The translations under genes were made by a program, and so were the position numbers. The notes under the pieces were generated by a model. That model was not told where the DNA came from. It did not search any database and saw nothing but the letters and a program-made list of their open reading frames with translations. This document shows, piece by piece, positions 47,086 through 57,236 of a stretch of 64,000 nucleotides of DNA. Where the stretch lies: positions 372,001 through 436,000 of the forward strand of contig WTXI01000008.1 of NCBI GenBank assembly GCA_022376515.1. Direction: 5' to 3'. The stretch comes from Lactifluus volemus. Lineage: Eukaryota; Basidiomycota; Agaricomycetes; Russulales; Russulaceae. How positions within the stretch are numbered: the stretch's first letter is position 1; each line of letters opens with the position of its first letter.

Positions 47086-49535
47086 ATGTCGATGGCCGCA
47101 AAGAGAGTGAGCAGAATTTCATATATAATTTTTGATTCTTCAAAACTCATGACTTGTAGCTTGGAAGGTTACGTCAGGTGCGTTCCCTCGTCCTCATTGA
47201 CGCGGCGTCTAAACTGGTTTACAGTGGGCGGACGAGGTCATCAATGCCAAGGACAAGGCTACGCTCACAGGAGAAGCTAAGGAACTTGAGAAGGAGATCG
47301 ATATACGTAAAGAGGGACTACAGCGGTGCGGTTACTCGAATCCTTCTTTGCCAGCTTTACCTTGACGGCTTATGCACTGCATCACCAAGATTACAGCTTG
47401 CTGCAGAACAGTATCACAAGTCAATAGCTAAGAAAAAGGTCCCAGTTTCCCTCGATGAACCTGATAAGCTTCTTCCGCGGGAGGCGTTCGGAATCACTAT
47501 GGTCCATCATGGCGAGGATTTCGCCGAAGACTCCCTGTTTGGTACATTATCAACTGTTTATCGGTGCTTCTTAATGCTCAAACGGGATGCAACAACAGGA
47601 CAGGCTCTTGTGAGTTTTGGGCGTGCATTTTGTAACGTTGCGACAGCCCAAGAAGCTCTGGGGCGTAGCCTTGCTAGCTCTTTCATAATTGCTCTTCAAC
47701 GCTTCCTAGACCAGGTCAAAGACTATGAGGCTGAAAGAAAGAAGCTTGAAACTCGCAGGTGTGATTGAATGCATTCCCCTGTGTTCGGAAATTGGCCTGA
47801 TCTAATCACTATGTAGGCTTAATAAGGACGCCGCCATGAAACAAGTTGAGCGCTTAGAGAACAACAAGAAGGCCAAGGAAAAGGATCGACTTGATGCGCA
47901 AGAAGAACTCGAGAAGTCGGAGTCTCGGTAGTATGTACTCTTTCATCTCTCAGAAAGCCAGGTCTGACAAACCTCTTTCAAAGTGATGAGGCTGAAGCCG
48001 ATGTCCAGGCGCGCATGGATGCCATCCAGCAAAATGAGATCGACCAGATACGCGAGCTGGGTTTATTCTTAGACAGCGAGCTCAACTACGCAGAACAATA
48101 TGCACAGATCCTGCGAGATGTCAAAGACAGTTGGCCTGGGAAGTGCGTGAAGCCATTTCCCCTGCTGTCATTATCCGGTGCTGACTGCCGATCGGTAGAC
48201 AGCAGCTCGCAACGCTGATGGAGCCACGAAAGCCTGTGGGTCCAATTCACGAGTTTGCACGCGAAAGGGCTGGTTCCCCTAAGCCCAAGTCCGGTCCCGT
48301 GCTAGTTCAGAGCTGGTCCGGGATCACGCTCCCATTCACCAGGCAGTGGCTATAGCGAAAAAGACGAGCCGCCGCAGCCACGCTCCCGCAGAGGTTCCGT
48401 CCACTCCCGTGCTGGATCCACGCGCAGCCGCAAACGGTCCGATTCCCAGACCACCACAGGGAGCGTAGTGGAAGCGGCACGGGAGAAGAAAGGTGGTTGG
48501 TCCGTGTGGAGCCGTAGCAATACGAAGAAGGACCGCGAGCAATTCGCGTCTCTGCGCGATAGCGAAGACGACGGCGACATTAGCGACCCCGAAGGAATGG
48601 CCGGAAGCCCTGTACAGGCTTCAAAGAGCTCGTCTCTCCTTTCTCTCGGAAAATGGTCCAGATCGCAGCAGAGCATCGCTTCTCCGCGCATACCTGCCTT
48701 GGGCTCCAGGGCACGTGGTGGAGAGCTAGAGCGCCAAAAACTCGTGCGCGCAGTGAACGATTACCGTGGCAGCACTGACGAACTCTCATTCCACAATGGC
48801 GACGAAATTGTCGTCATTGGTGAGGTCATCGATGGCTGGATGATGGGCCAACTCGGCGACCAGAAAGGGCTATTCCCAACAGTATACACAGAACCCATCA
48901 CGTCGTCTCTCGCCACACGGGGCCCTCCGTGCCAATGCCTCCGCCGCTCCAGAGAAAGTCCTCTTCCCGAGCCGATTCGGATTCGAAGACGGATCCTCCT
49001 CCGGTCTCCCCTTCCACACAGATCAGGCCCAGAGGGCCGACACGGAGGACGATGATGACGTGTCTCACCCATTTGGTGATCAGCACGCGACGGCGCATGA
49101 TGTGGACCACGAGGAGGGGAGAGCGCGTCGCTTAGTGGCGGATATAGCTACGACTCAGAGAGCCTCGCAGAGAGCGCGGCAGATGAGTCAGACCACGAAC
49201 GTTCGAATCTTGTACAGCGGCGCGCGAGCAATAAAGACAACCATTGGGGCATCAGCAACAGCGATAATGGTGCAAGCACCGGCACCAGCACCGGCACCAA
49301 GCACAAGCAGTGGGCCTGCGAAGAAATTGCCACCACCACTGCCACGCAGGCAAACTGATGTACGCAAGCCGCCGCCGCCGCCTCCACCACCGCGCCGACC
49401 TGACGTGCGGGCGCCACCGCAACCACCGACATTTGGCCTGCGGGACGGCAGACTGGCGACTGCATGAGCTTCGTGCAAGCTGTCGGTCGCGCCACCGGGA
49501 TGTGCGCAAATTGCCAGAGGATGCACCTCGGATAG
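47086..49535 (+). CDS. BAR-SH3 domain protein, 3' part with frame breaks
   Basis: A BAR (crescent coiled-coil, membrane-curving) domain is spread over several exons: WADEVINAKDKATLTGEAKEL, RLQLAAEQYHKSIAKKK, LLPREAFGITMVHHGEDFAED, VSFGRAFCNVATAQEALG, LNKDAAMKQVERLENNKKAK, and IRELGLFLDSELNYAEQYA. After a Ser/Arg-rich linker an SH3 domain is complete at about 48,730-48,900 (LVRAVNDYRGSTDELSF, GDEIVVIGEVIDGWMMGQL, KGLFPTVYTE). Such proteins act in endocytosis and cortical actin. The last piece (MSFVQAVGRATGMCANCQRMH) looks like the native C-terminus, but the Pro-rich region between SH3 and end switches frame at least twice, and the linker at about 48,315 also needs a shift. The first exon is not resolved: the ATG at 47,086 is the only nearby one. 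Possibly a decaying gene. Confidence 0.7.
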
Positions 49536-50415
49536 GATGCGAGTTGGGGGAATTCGGGAGAGGACGCGGCGTACGTCACATTCCTTCGTATTTTCTTGTA
49601 TCCATATGTCCATCTTTCTTCCCATTTGCCTGTAGCTTACGATGGGCACCGCGGGCGGAGCTTGCTACCCACCCGCGTCTTTCTTATCTTTATTGGCAGA
49701 AGAGTGAACTTTTATTTTCTGTTTGTAGATGCGGTTGGCGCAGGAACGCCAACTATTGAAGCAACACCCATGGTGAAGAAATAACATGGTTGGATTTTTC
49801 GCACGCAGTGTAAATTGTCTCATACTGAATACAATAGAAGTCTACATGCTTCCTGGAGGAGTTTAATGCTCCGCGAATCACCGGCAGCCCAAGCACCCAT
49901 GGGTTACTGGCGTACTTCTTTCCCAACACGTCTAGCGAGTGGAGATGGTCCTCACATGTGATGTTCTTGTTCTTTATGAGTCCGAGCCACGGACTTCTTA
50001 ATAATTTCATAATTTGATGTACTGTAGAATCGCGAGATTGCGAAGCTTACCATTTTTGTAACATTTTAAACTCCGAAACGGCATTGCGTGGCCGTTTTTC
50101 ATTTCTATATGGGGGAATGGGCAATTTCCATGCAAACCAACTTGGGTGGACTCAAATTATGGAGTACAGTTTTACATGGTACTAGATACTGTATACTAAA
50201 CCACATGGTCATTGTGGGAGAATTGAGCAAGAAATACGAAATGAGCACAAAGGGGTTACAAGTTGGTTGCAACAGTTTCGATTCGAATGCGTCTCTAATC
50301 CAATGGGCTACATCTAAAAGTGCAAGGGGTATGATAGCAGAAATAAATACAACTATAGTCGAATGATTGTGCAAAGGTTCGTAAAACAAACCAAAGAACG
50401 AGAACAGAGGTAAGT
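49536..50415. other. Convergent region between BAR-SH3 gene and receptor 3
   Basis: No gene recognised and no CaaX-ending short frame found on either strand. The right end (from about 50,340) is homologous to the downstream flank of receptor 1. Confidence 0.5.
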
Positions 50416-51941
50416 TCAGACAGCGTCGGCACCATCAGTAGTGTAGGTAGATGTTAGTTCTACCGTTATCCTGATGTCATCAGGGAGTTGGGGTAATTGG
50501 TCCAGAGGTCCGTTCGCGAAGCTTGATGAAGAGGATGGCACGGTGGACTCCAAAGGTGAATCCTGCTCGATTTTGAAGTCAGACTTCAAATCGCTCAGGC
50601 TGGCGATAGAAATAGAGGGGATGGAAAGTCGATCGGAGACTGAAAGGATGGAATCGCGTCGGGTTCTTGGCTTAACCACGGAAGCCATGACACCGGCAGT
50701 TTTGCTCGACGACATGCTGCAAAGACGTGAGTCCAACATACGAGCCCCAGATTGAACTACGTACGCATGCGATGATCCAGTCAAGGTGCCAGACGACTTC
50801 GAGAAGCCGACACGACGGGTAATCGACGAGTAAACACGACGGTAATGACCTCTCGCCTCATCCGAAAAACCGAAGAAGCCAAAGAAAGCGAAGGCGCAAT
50901 AAACGAGTGCCCAGTTATCAATTTCCAGCGCGACACGGCCCAGTGGATCACTCTGCCATTCGACGGTTGTGAACTGAGGAACGTGGGTATAATTGTGGCG
51001 GAGAGTGGACCAACTAAACTTGATCAAACCGGTCTGGAGGGCGTCGACCAGCAAATATGTGGAGTACGGAACTGTTATAATCATCTCGGTAGTGGCCAGC
51101 AGCATCAAGCGAATGTAGCGACTCCTATGGTGGCCATGGTGCGACGACATTACTTCCGCCATCTGATACTTGTGTTTGATGAAATGATAGATTATCATAA
51201 CTGCCGATAAATGAGCTGGAGGACTAGAAGGCGATGTTAAAAGTGCATACGTACAGCAGTAGACGAAAGAAAAACAGCCGATCACAACGGGCCATGCGTT
51301 GAAGAGAAGTATAGCGGGTACGGTGTAAGAGGACAGTACTTGGCACCCGAAATCCTCGTAAATCCCATAACTATATGGGGTCACGATATACTCTGCATCA
51401 CATTCTATTTAAACAAATGCAAGCAGGAGGATCATTGGGCACACTTACGGAGTCCCATCGCCAAAACTGGGAGACCAACGGTAATGAGTAGATCAACAAT
51501 AACTGTACGACGTTTCTCAGTCTGGGTCACCGTTACGGCTTGCCGAACGAGAATCTTGTAGAGGCGGTGGTAAATACAAAGTGTGCAAGCCGGGATTCCA
51601 ATGCTAAACCCAGCTTGAAAACGGGTCACTGGCGAGTCTCGTCAACGGATGTATGGGAAATAAGCATCAGCCTTACCGATATCACAGTAGATCGGAGCCT
51701 TGTCGATCACGTTTCCGCGCCATAGGATCGCGTTGATGAAACATATCAGACAACCGATGGAGGTCCATAGCATATACACACATGTTCCTGTGTTCCAAGC
51801 TGTGAAGTGGACCTTAATATTCAAACTTGGACCATTCGTAAATTGCAGCTTACCTTGAAGATGCCAGTAGAGCGGAATGATAGAAAGCCAAAAGCCAAAG
51901 AAACAAAAGACGATGAAGACCAGATTCTCAGTTGGATCCAT
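50416..51941 (-). CDS. STE3: STE3-like pheromone receptor 3
   Basis: Six exons join in phase on the minus strand: 51941-51854, 51799-51677, 51628-51449, 51392-51255, 51200-50765 and 50716-50416, encoding 421 residues. Exon lengths equal those of receptor 1 except for one codon in the last. STE3 marks: FFGFWLSIIPLYWHLQ in TM1, WNTGTCVYMLWTSIGC, APIYCDI, IPACTLCIYHRLYKI, EKRRTVIVDLL and FGFFGFSDEARGHYRR at TM7, plus a Ser-rich tail similar to receptor 1 (KIEQDSPLEST, ending TDGADAV in both). Differences cluster in TM/loop segments that would face pheromone. A pheromone precursor gene lies divergently 860 bp upstream, the classic receptor-pheromone pairing; whether this receptor or another responds to it is unknown, since self-response is normally avoided. 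Confidence 0.94.
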
Positions 51942-52800
51942 GGCGATTATTCGAATGCGGAGATCAAATGACTGAAGTTGTGATCTGGACAGTGGGCTGT
52001 CTGCTGTGACCCGCCACGGGGGGTAAAGCAAATGAGTAGGTATCAGAAAACATCTTCCGGTGAGCTTTAAGAATCAAGCGAGACGCACAAAAGAGGGCAT
52101 TCCCTTGTATTCGTCGCTCGTCTCGGGCGATCCTTGAACCTTGAAAGGAAGTTCATTTGTCCCTTCCTAAAAAGGACATTCGTTAGAAAAGGTAAGCAAG
52201 ATTACGTGGGAATAAATGACAAAGAGGGTGAAGCAAAGGAGCGACCGATAAGTAGCATGTCCTTGAATACATTTCAGCAGTTACAGCAGTAGGCAACGTG
52301 CTCCTCAGAGTTTCCGCAATTCGAATAGCCCCCAGGCGCTCCTCTTCTTTGCTCCCCTGACCTGACCCGCTGCCAGCAGATGCGCGACCATCTTCTTCCA
52401 CTGCTTCTCGGTGACGACCGAGCCTGGATTGGCCCTGTTCGTGGGGTACGGGAGAACTGCCAAGACTTATAATCCTACGTGATAAGAGTAAGATTAAATT
52501 GTCTGAAGCTGTTGTCGCTCTCAGTATTGTTGTCCGGAGACTCGGAGCGGGAGTGCGACTCCGTCATATACTTTTGGGACCGATCGTGCTCCCGCCGAAC
52601 TTCGCACCGCGGTGCTACTAAACGAACGAGTCCTTTTGTTGTGGTGTTAAGCTTTCTCTATTGTTTTGTTGTTTTGAACCTCATCTGCTGCTTTCTCCTA
52701 GGCTAATACGCGCCCATGGAAACGTCAACATATAAAAGGAGACGCTAGCAGCTAGCAGACACATACATATTCAACCTTCTAAACTCCCGCTAACAAATCA
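51942..52800. promoter_or_regulatory. Divergent region between receptor 3 and pheromone gene
   Basis: The left 250 bp are homologous to the upstream flank of receptor 1. The right end has a TATA box serving the pheromone gene. No other short CaaX frame was found. Confidence 0.5.
52731..52738 (+). promoter_or_regulatory. TATA box of the pheromone precursor gene
   Basis: TATAAAAG, 70 bp before the ATG at 52,801. Few genes in this window have such a clear TATA box, consistent with a strongly regulated gene. Confidence 0.65.
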
Positions 52801-52938
52801 ATGGATTTATTCGACTACATTGACATCTCTGCTATATTTGCCGTTCCTCACCCCGAGCGGCCTGATCACCCCATCGACTCGGATAGCTCTGACAAAGGGC
52901 AAGGGCCAGTCAATGTCACAATATGCCTCATCGCATAG
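52801..52938 (+). CDS. Lipopeptide mating pheromone precursor (CaaX)
   Basis: A 45-codon intronless frame. It starts MDLFDYIDISAIF and ends VTICLIA-stop, a CaaX box (Cys-Leu-Ile-Ala) directing farnesylation and carboxymethylation of the C-terminal cysteine. The length, acidic/Asp-rich N-terminal part, an internal Glu-Arg pair (PHPERPD, residues about 17-23) of the kind cleaved in basidiomycete precursors, and the position next to a STE3 receptor all fit the family. The exact cleavage point is uncertain: Glu-Arg lies farther from the cysteine than usual, so the mature peptide may be cut elsewhere, for example near DKGQG. A TATA box precedes it. Mature pheromones are secreted without a signal peptide by an ABC exporter (family knowledge). 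Confidence 0.85.
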   Translation: MDLFDYIDISAIFAVPHPERPDHPIDSDSSDKGQGPVNVTICLIA

Positions 52939-53694
52939 TCTTATTTTCCACATTGGGGGTCTAAAAACACTCTGGTCGTGACCAACAGGACTGGCAAGTA
53001 ATCTTCACCCGGCACGTCACAGCACCTGATTAACCCCCATTCTAAGTTCTGTTAATTTTCATTACAGGAGACTGGCTCATAATGCATAACCTGATAATGC
53101 ATAATCTTATAATGCAAACCATGTTTGTGGGTCAGTTTGAGCTCGAGTATGGACAAGCCTTTAGGCATTATGAGCTAGTCTACTGTATTTCATTCCCCAT
53201 CTGTCTTCCTCCTTTGATTGTGTCAGGACAACACAAATGTCCTTTGACTCTTTAATCATCTATCCAAACACCTGTCGTCTGCGTACATCTTAATGTGTGT
53301 GTTATCTCCTGTGCCAATAGATGTATCATCATTCTCTATGCTAATAGAGTCATCTTCCGATAGCAGGAAATTTTTAAATGTTGGGTGATGTCGACTGACT
53401 GGACACCTCTAACAAAAAACTCGCCTATTGCGGTGATGCCTACGGAGCAGTTCGGAGTCGGGAAATCGGAGGTTAACGCCAACATGGGTGCGTCACAAGA
53501 GCTAGATTGGGCTCGGCAAACTGTTTCTTCTAAGTGTACTTGTTGTCTCTAATGAGACCTGATATACAAGTATATGGGGTAAATCCACGGCTCGATAGAT
53601 CAAGCGACTTGATTGTTATCATATGTCGTCTAGTTGGTGTTTACGGACAATACTGCAGACCGCAGCCAAATTAGTGGGACACTGTACGGCATGA
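52939..53694. other. Region downstream of the pheromone gene
   Basis: Holds a likely 3' untranslated region with an intron-like stretch (GTAATC near 52,998 to TTACAG at 53,067). At 53,081-53,117 short repeats of ATAATGCA occur. No second pheromone frame was seen; several Cys-near-stop frames were checked and rejected. Confidence 0.5.
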
Positions 53695-55545
53695 CTATGG
53701 GCGAACGACATCCTTGCTTGATATGCACCGCGGCGTCATATCATACGGGTCATCTCCTTCCAAGAACGGCCATGATGGAAGATAACAAGTCTCCTGTTCT
53801 CCCGTAGGAGCATCCGTCAGTCCCTTTGTAAAAAAAAATAATTGAGGAATTGCTAATAAGTGATACGTACCCCGCGGTTGCACGCAGGTCTGCATTCGAC
53901 CCACGCCGGCCAGTCGAGCCAGCTCATCAGCTCGTCTACGTGCTTCCGGCCCACCTCTATACCCTTCTCGGATGTTGCCTCGTCTGCTCTTTCGACGTCA
54001 AAAAATTCCAGCCAGATGAGCGTCAACCGCCTGCATATCTCGTGTAGCGTATTCTCGACTGCGGCGTGAATCCGCGCCTCCTGCGGTGTGAGCATGCCGA
54101 GCGGGATGTGCGAGGTCTGCGTCGTTGCACAGCGATGTACAACCGGCGCTGCCCAGCTCGCGTTGGCCGATGCAGGCAATCGCTCCGGGACGTCTACAGT
54201 TGTAATGTATGGGGCCAGCATGACGAGTAGCTGAGCACGTGCACGGGCTGCTTGCTCCGCTGTATCGGCGAACCCTGCTTCTGGAGAGAGCGAGAACTGC
54301 AGATAATCGAGGCGCTCAGCGTAGCGCTCAGTTACGACCCGCGTGATGCTGCCCCAGTCGACGCCGCTCTGACCACCTTGCTCGCGCGTCAACACTGTTT
54401 TCAGCTCCGCAAGTACCCGCTCAGCATCTCTCGTAGAAATCCCTTTCAAGCGGTGGTGCAATCTATCCTTGCCCTGGCGCGCTTCAACGAGGCTTGAGAG
54501 GGTCGGGTCGTAAAATGTGATGAGACCCGTGAGGTCAAGGCGAACGCGTGTCTCCCCAGGCGCACGGTCATGCCAACTTCCTGCGCGGTTGGCTTCAAAC
54601 ATACCCGTACTCCCGCTTGGAAGAGAACCGCGCCAGTTCGGGGGCGGCCCAGTCCCCGGTGAATCTGGCAGTTGCGGTGGAAAACGTGGCAAAATATCCG
54701 GAGGGACCCCTGGTGGAACTGGGGGACGTCTGCGGCGTGGAGAGCCTGTCGTATTTTTCGGTAACAGGTCGAGGAGGGTGATGATCTCTAGGCCATCCAG
54801 AATATCACAGATCATGACTTCGCTAGGATGGTACGATTAGCCCCCAACAGTGGCGGCGCATTAAATAGCGGGAGACGCACAAATGGAACTCCATCCGGAC
54901 GAACCCATCTAGACCAAATGGTCGTCCCCAGTCGCACAAAGCTTTGATGCGCTCCCTCTCTGAGAAGAACTTGTCTGGCTGGGGTTTTCCCCAAGCGACA
55001 ATGTCCTGAGAGTCCAAAGGTCCGTCGTCCATCTTGGCTGCGCTTGAACCATCAAAATACACAAGTCGAAGATCGCGTTTCGCTTGGAGTGAGAGCACAT
55101 AGCATGAGCGACGGCAGAACAGGTAGGCATGCTCAAAGTCGAAAGCAAGCCATTCGGGTACATCTGGGACTTGGTCATTGGTGCGTCCATGGTACAAAAT
55201 TGTTCCTGCAGGGATGGTTGCAGGCACAATATTGTGACCTGACCGTGCGAGTATATAGAATTAGCATATACCCAGTCCTGGGATTAAAGAAAGACCTAGC
55301 GCACCATTTCTACGAAGGGTATTTGACCACCTTTGGAGCAGCCCACTTACGCTGCTGAATATCAGGTGGTGAGTAGCATTTGGATTTGGAGGCGATTGCC
55401 ACTCTGGAGGAGGTTGATCCGACAAGGCCGATGTCCGAAAAGCGGCCTGGAGTGGTCTGTCGCCAGCACTAAAGGGCTCCGGAAGCGCAAGAACAGTTGT
55501 CGCTAATATGAAGTACGGAAAGATACGAAGCAGATGCGACTTCAT
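53695..55545 (-). CDS. Secreted protein of unknown function
   Basis: Four exons join in phase on the minus strand: 55545-55305, 55238-54890, 54822-53871 and 53823-53695, encoding 556 residues. The first 20 residues are a good signal peptide (SHLLRIFPYFILATTVLALP). A mainly conserved-looking N-terminal half follows: GHNIVPATIPAGTILYHGR, PEWLAFDFEHAYLFCR, RLVYFDGSSAAKM, DWGRPFGLDGFVRMD, EVMICDILDGLEI. I have the impression of a family widespread in basidiomycetes but cannot name it. The middle is Pro-rich (PRRRRPPVPPGVPPD) and the C-terminal part helical. It ends near the pheromone gene, tail-to-tail, without evident functional link. Confidence 0.8.
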
Positions 55546-55919
55546 GGTGACAGTTTTGCACTAAGCCTATCCTCAGCCTGAAAGGCCAGCCTCGCGGCGC
55601 CCGGGAAGGTCGCACGAATGATGCTGCGGATGCCGACATCACTGAGTCGGACAATGTCGGTCCAAATTTGGAACTCACTTTGGGCCTGACGAAGTGAATT
55701 AAAACAATATACAGTATATCCCCGCATAGATATCCTCTCTCTCTGAGGATAATGGTGTACGTTCGAAGTGGATTGGTTTTAGAGTAAACATTTGAGGCTT
55801 GGAGATTCTGAAATTCACTAATATATAATTACAATCTATGCAGATCTTCTGACTGACAATCTAATGTAGATTAGACGGAGTTGAACCTACGAAAAGGGAT
55901 GCGAACTGCCAGTGCATTT
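55546..55919. other. Intergenic, promoter of the secreted-protein gene
   Basis: 375 bp between the start of the secreted-protein gene and the stop of TFA2, both on the minus strand. AT-rich at 55,790-55,880. Nothing else recognised. Confidence 0.4.
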
Positions 55920-57110
55920 TCATTTTCCGGGTGCTACATAATCTTTGCTAAAGTCAATCCCCATATCCTTCAAATGAGTGTTTGTCAGGCGGGCGGTGCG
56001 TTGTCGTGTCGCCGACTTTTTGCCCTTTTTCTTACCCACTGGCGCCTTTATTACCGGTGCCTCAGATGCCGTCTCTTGTAGACCACCTGAGATGGTAAAG
56101 GTAAGTCAACGGAAGCTACGGTGGGCTTTGATCTTGAGAGACGACATACCGGATTGGAGTTGCTTGAGCAGGTCAACATCGTTCGGTACGTTCAGATTGT
56201 GCCAGAGGTCGTGGAATTCTACCATTTATCAGAACATAGAAGAGGCCACCAGCTACTCCCTGAAGCTGCACCTTTCTCAACACTCAGCCCAGTGCCGTTC
56301 TTGCTGGCGTCGCGCTTCGCAACTGCCTCAGGACCTTCCTCGGCGAGGTCAGCGGGATCTGCTTTGAGCTCGTTCCAAAATACCATGCGCATCTGGCCAT
56401 CCCTGAGCGTGCGCGTGACGAATACCTCGCCTTCCTTCTCGAGCTCTTCAACTGCGGAAGGTGCATCCTTCCACGACTCTTTGAGTGTGCGCACAGAGAT
56501 ACCACCACCACGACGCGTCGCGCGTTGAATTTCGGTGAGCAAGGCCGCTTTGCTGCGAAAGCTATAATCGTGCTGAGACCGATGTCAACACTGGAACAAG
56601 GAGCTGCGGCACGATGACCCACCTTGAATGAGTATAGGTTTGTCTTGGGATCAAACTCCACTCGTTCATGGGCCCTAAACTTTTCAAAGAGAACCTTATC
56701 GGTATCGAGGGGTGTCTGGGTCCTGATGGCCAGATCATCGAGGCGCATGGGTCCATTGTTTGCCTGTCCGGAGTGATTTGGCATTTCCTTTTTGTGAGAC
56801 TTGGGAAGGTCTGACGTACCTTGAGATGATTGATCGCATAGAGCAGCTGAGTGTTCACGTCCGTTCCTGTTCCGGTATCAGCAGGTTGGGAATAGACGAT
56901 AGCTTAAGTGCGAAGGTCAACTAGAGAAAAGCAGAGGCAAGAACGAGACATGCTCGCTTTTGGCCGCTTCTTTTTCTTGCCAGAATCGCTGTCTGGAGGA
57001 GTGGCGGGCTGTGAGGTAGATGTGGATGGTTGATTAGAGTGCCAAGAGGTCGTAGTTGCACCCTGAAGTGAAGATTTGAAAGCTGCAGCATCTCTGGCAA
57101 GACTAGACAT
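55920..57110 (-). CDS. TFA2: Transcription initiation factor TFIIE, beta subunit
   Basis: Six exons join in phase on the minus strand: 57110-56954, 56902-56820, 56763-56623, 56572-56272, 56218-56150 and 56086-55920, encoding 305 residues. The winged-helix core reads VNTQLLYAINHLK, GPMRLDDLAIRTQTPL, FRAHERVEFDPKTNLYSFK, then DYSFRSKAALLTEIQ, GGGISVRTLKESWKDAPSAVEELEKEG and MVFWNELKADPADL. The end is EFHDLWHNLNVPNDVDLLKQL and a basic tail with KKKGKKSATRQR and THLKDMGIDFS. TFIIE beta, with TFIIE alpha, recruits TFIIH to the RNA polymerase II preinitiation complex. The first intron appears to use a GC donor (GCATGT), needed to keep the conserved frame. It shares a 126-bp divergent promoter with PAN3. 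Confidence 0.93.
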
Positions 57111-57236
57111 TGTAAGCGGGGGAGTCAAGCCAATTGTGAGTGTTGTAGGTGCCTATTTGCCGCGTGCTTGGTGCTGTGTAATCATTTACTCGACGACACC
57201 CAGCCACACCTCGCCGTCTCCTTTCCACAGGCGACC
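57111..57236. promoter_or_regulatory. Shared divergent promoter TFA2 / PAN3
   Basis: 126 bp between divergent start codons. No TATA box. Likely bidirectional by position. Confidence 0.5.

Noticed and set aside
53130..53147. Cys-Gly-Ser-Val-stop as a second CaaX pheromone
   Set aside because: The frame has a stop shortly upstream and no ATG; the middle residues are not aliphatic.
53255..53273. Minus-strand Cys-Leu-Asp-Arg-stop as CaaX end
   Set aside because: Charged residues in the aliphatic positions and no suitable upstream frame.
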